This document shows, piece after piece, positions 61,361 to 64,000 of a DNA stretch of 64,000 nucleotides. The position numbers and the translations under genes are program-made. Source of the stretch: Rotaria sordida (lineage: Eukaryota; Rotifera; Eurotatoria; Philodinida; Philodinidae); NCBI GenBank assembly GCA_905250125.1, contig CAJNOL010000583.1:57301-121300 (forward strand), read 5' to 3'. The notes below the pieces were generated by a model. It was not told the DNA's origin and did no database searches. It worked only from the letters and a program-made list of their open reading frames with translations. The stretch's first letter is position 1, and every line of letters begins with the position of its first letter.

Positions 61361-64000
61361 CCCTAATATTTTGTCGATTCTTTGCGACGATGGAAAAAAA
61401 GCAAATGAAGCTGTAGTAAAATGCACATTTTTTCCAACCTTGTATTCACTCTCTCTTACCATCCTTTAGCTGTTTAATCGATGAGCGATAGAAAAAGCAG
61501 AACAATCATAATATTTGTATGAGAAGAATAGGTATCTCAATAATATGTGACCATGAGTTATTTAACGTACATGGATGAATGCACACAAGCCAAACTTACT
61601 TAATGATATATATATGAACAATGTAATTCGTTTATCTCTTACATATAACAACGTCAATACATTACAGTGTTATTTTGGTTGTGAACACACAAGATTTAGC
61701 AAGAATACAGCGAGTAAACGTAAGTCTTTTGCAATTGAATTCACTTCAAAAGGACTTTTTCATCATCAGTATCCAGCGAATTTTTCTATTTTTAAGTAAT
61801 ATCACTAAGCTTGTATAGTATTATTTTCGTGTCATAGTGATTATTTTGTTGGCAACGAAAATGTTTCGAAATTATTTATGAAATGAATAGTAGATATTAA
61901 TTACTATAAAGTCTCTCTTCGCACCAAACGTCAGTAACAAGAATTGTCAGTAGATTTTTTGAGTTTCATCGTAGAAAAAAAACCATTCATCATTGTATTG
62001 TTTACCATTCGAAAAAATTTTACTTCACTGAAAATGAGATATGATGCTGTAGAGAAAATAAGTGCTTTATAGGAAACTTTTGTGGAAGGTTCTCTTCAAC
62101 TAGGTTTTTGGCGAAGAATATACTTAGGATAATGTCTTCAGAGTGAATAGTTTTAATTGCATAACAACTGTTTTCATGATGTTGACAAAACTCTAGCCAG
62201 TAGATGTTGTAAAAATTGTGCACTTTCGAAAATGTCTCTCTGGTTAAGATTGTTCAGAAAATTTTCTAGTCACAGTGAAGAAGTGGGATAATGGCGTCCT
62301 TTGATGCTTGTGTTATTCAAAACTCTATGAAGGAAATAAAAATCATAAAAGATTCTTCAGGAAAAGAAGATGGACATGCAGATCTTGAGAAAGAGTGATA
62401 TCGTTAAAATGCTTCTAACTTTGAAATTTTGATTTAAATATTTTACTCATGGCGAATGATCATAATTCTAAAGCAATTTACTTTTCCTATGATTCGATAG
62501 CATACTTGTAGTGGTAGAAAATAACAATGCCACGAAATAAATGACTGTCTAGTTTTTTGCTTGTTATCTCTTTGAATTTTGATAGTGTTGAACGAAATTT
62601 TTTCAACAAAGCGAGCATTGGATACTCTTTAGAACCCTAGAAGAGTACTAGTTATAGACAGAAAAGTCATGCAACTGCCATAAGAATGCTGAAAAACATG
62701 ACATGTCAACAGTTTTCATGCACTGATAGAGTTCATTTGTATTTGTATGATCTTGTTTCAAATCATAGAGATAGATTAAACAAATTTTTTTATGGAACTA
62801 TGAAAGTTGTACTCTATGAGTGTGCATAAGAACACTTCGATGAAAACCCTATAGAGTTAAACAAATGTTAATTTTCCGAGATTTTCGAGAATATTTCTGT
62901 TTTTCACTGTATTTTTCCAGTTTTTGGATAAATACGAGCAACTTGTTGTAGTATTTTTTCCTGGAGCAAAGTTTTAATTTTGTGCAAATGCTACTAAATG
63001 ATAGTATGCAAGGCTATCCAAATTGTGAAGTAGTGCTACTTCGAATAGTTTGCGTGCAGAATAACTTAGTAAGATAAAGTATGGAAGAAAAGAGCTAGTT
63101 CTATGAAAAATAAATGTTCTACATAGAATCTTTTACATGCTGCTTCAGTATTATCAAGAAATACGAGTCAGTATCAATGAGGATACTTTGAAAGTTATTA
63201 TTAATAGACTCTCCTAGTACTAGTACAGTAAATTTTTTCTTTTATATCTATGTTCATAATCTCTGTAGAGCTTTATAGAGAATTCAATGGTGAATGTTTT
63301 CGGAAAAAAGATCCGTTTCGAAACAATAAAAGCTGACAGAGATATGTGTGAGTATCATATATGAGTCATAAAGAGTTCCAGCATAAGATTTTATATAAAT
63401 GGACAAAATGAAGAAAAATAGATTCTGTCTCGAATTTGAACCACACATCTTCTGTTATTCGAGCAGATATTCTAAGCTAATTAGATCAGCAGGGACATTT
63501 TAGTTTTCGTTTAGTGTCAGAGTATACCATCGGCAACGTAAACAATATGGAGGAAATTACAAGGACTCATTTATTCTGAATCAGCTATTAATTTGAGAAT
63601 GTGTGCGAAGAAATAAATAGCCAGAAGAATCTTTCAGCTGAGCACTATTCATAATGCGGCTTAACTTCTAGGATTGTCCTATGTATTATTCAGTCATAAT
63701 GAATAATTACAAGTATTCAGTAATTTTATTTTTCTATCAGTTGAAAGCAGTCTACTCACTCTAGGAATCAATATGAGAACATGATGAAAAGAATACGACT
63801 CGGTAGAACATCACATGAAACACTCATTTCAATACTTCTAAAGTTCTTATTGTTCACAGAGTTTGTCTGTTATTCACAACCACTTCTATATTCGCTAGGT
63901 CAGTTTCTTTGTTAATCGAAAGCTTTCTGGGAATAGTAGAAGAAAACTTGAATATATATATATGTTGAAGTAGAACATGATGGTCAATTTAAGAAAGAGA
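61361..64000. other. Right flank, no feature recognised
   Basis: AT-rich DNA with short frames at 61575-61799 (plus) and 62020-62223 (minus). Neither has a domain, convincing splice sites or low divergence to anything I know. No long inverted or tandem repeat was noticed. Confidence 0.5.

Overview
The window is nuclear DNA from an invertebrate animal. It is very AT-rich. Genes are broken by GT-AG introns, many only about 45-70 bp long, while a minority of introns are swollen to 0.5-2.4 kb by repeats. The recognisable genes are animal-specific: two BarH-class homeobox genes, an axonemal inner-arm dynein heavy chain (DNAH2 class), an ATF4-type bZIP factor and a Quiver/Ly6-like secreted protein. 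Compact AT-rich genes, probable splice-leader-like acceptors and a decayed bacterial-type oxidoreductase fit a rotifer, possibly a bdelloid. That assignment is an inference; no marker gene settles it.

Layout. 1-1150: a repeat unit carrying a terminal-inverted-repeat (TIR) element; an inverted partner lies at 59.7-60.5 kb and a third copy without the element at 60.96-61.36 kb. 3966-5211 (-) and 8648-10360 (+): two divergently transcribed BarH-like homeobox genes with identical intron positions. 10866-49660 (-): one about 39 kb gene for a DNAH2-type dynein heavy chain. It is read from 49.66 kb (tail) through linker, AAA1-AAA4, stalk and AAA5-AAA6 to the C-terminus at 10.87 kb, and its long introns hold at least a dozen foldback or TIR elements. 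50721-51521 (+): an ATF4-like bZIP gene, head to head with the dynein gene, with an out-of-frame upstream ORF overlapping its start codon. 52.2-53.6 kb (-): two broken genes, a hAT-type transposase C-terminus and a saccharopine-dehydrogenase-like oxidoreductase. 53.9-57.4 kb: tandem repeats, a foldback element inside a minisatellite, and an ATCGAT-rich tract. 58133-58343 (-): first two exons of a Quiver-like protein. 61.4-64 kb: nothing recognised.

How the genes relate. They do not form a pathway. The BarH pair looks like a local inverted duplication of a developmental regulator that may share its 3.4 kb intergenic control region. The dynein gene serves cilia. The ATF4-like gene shows the uORF arrangement known to couple this factor to translation stress, and a composite ATF4-type response element lies in the shared upstream region. 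Coding-exon boundaries given to the base are read from reading frame and splice consensus, not from transcripts.
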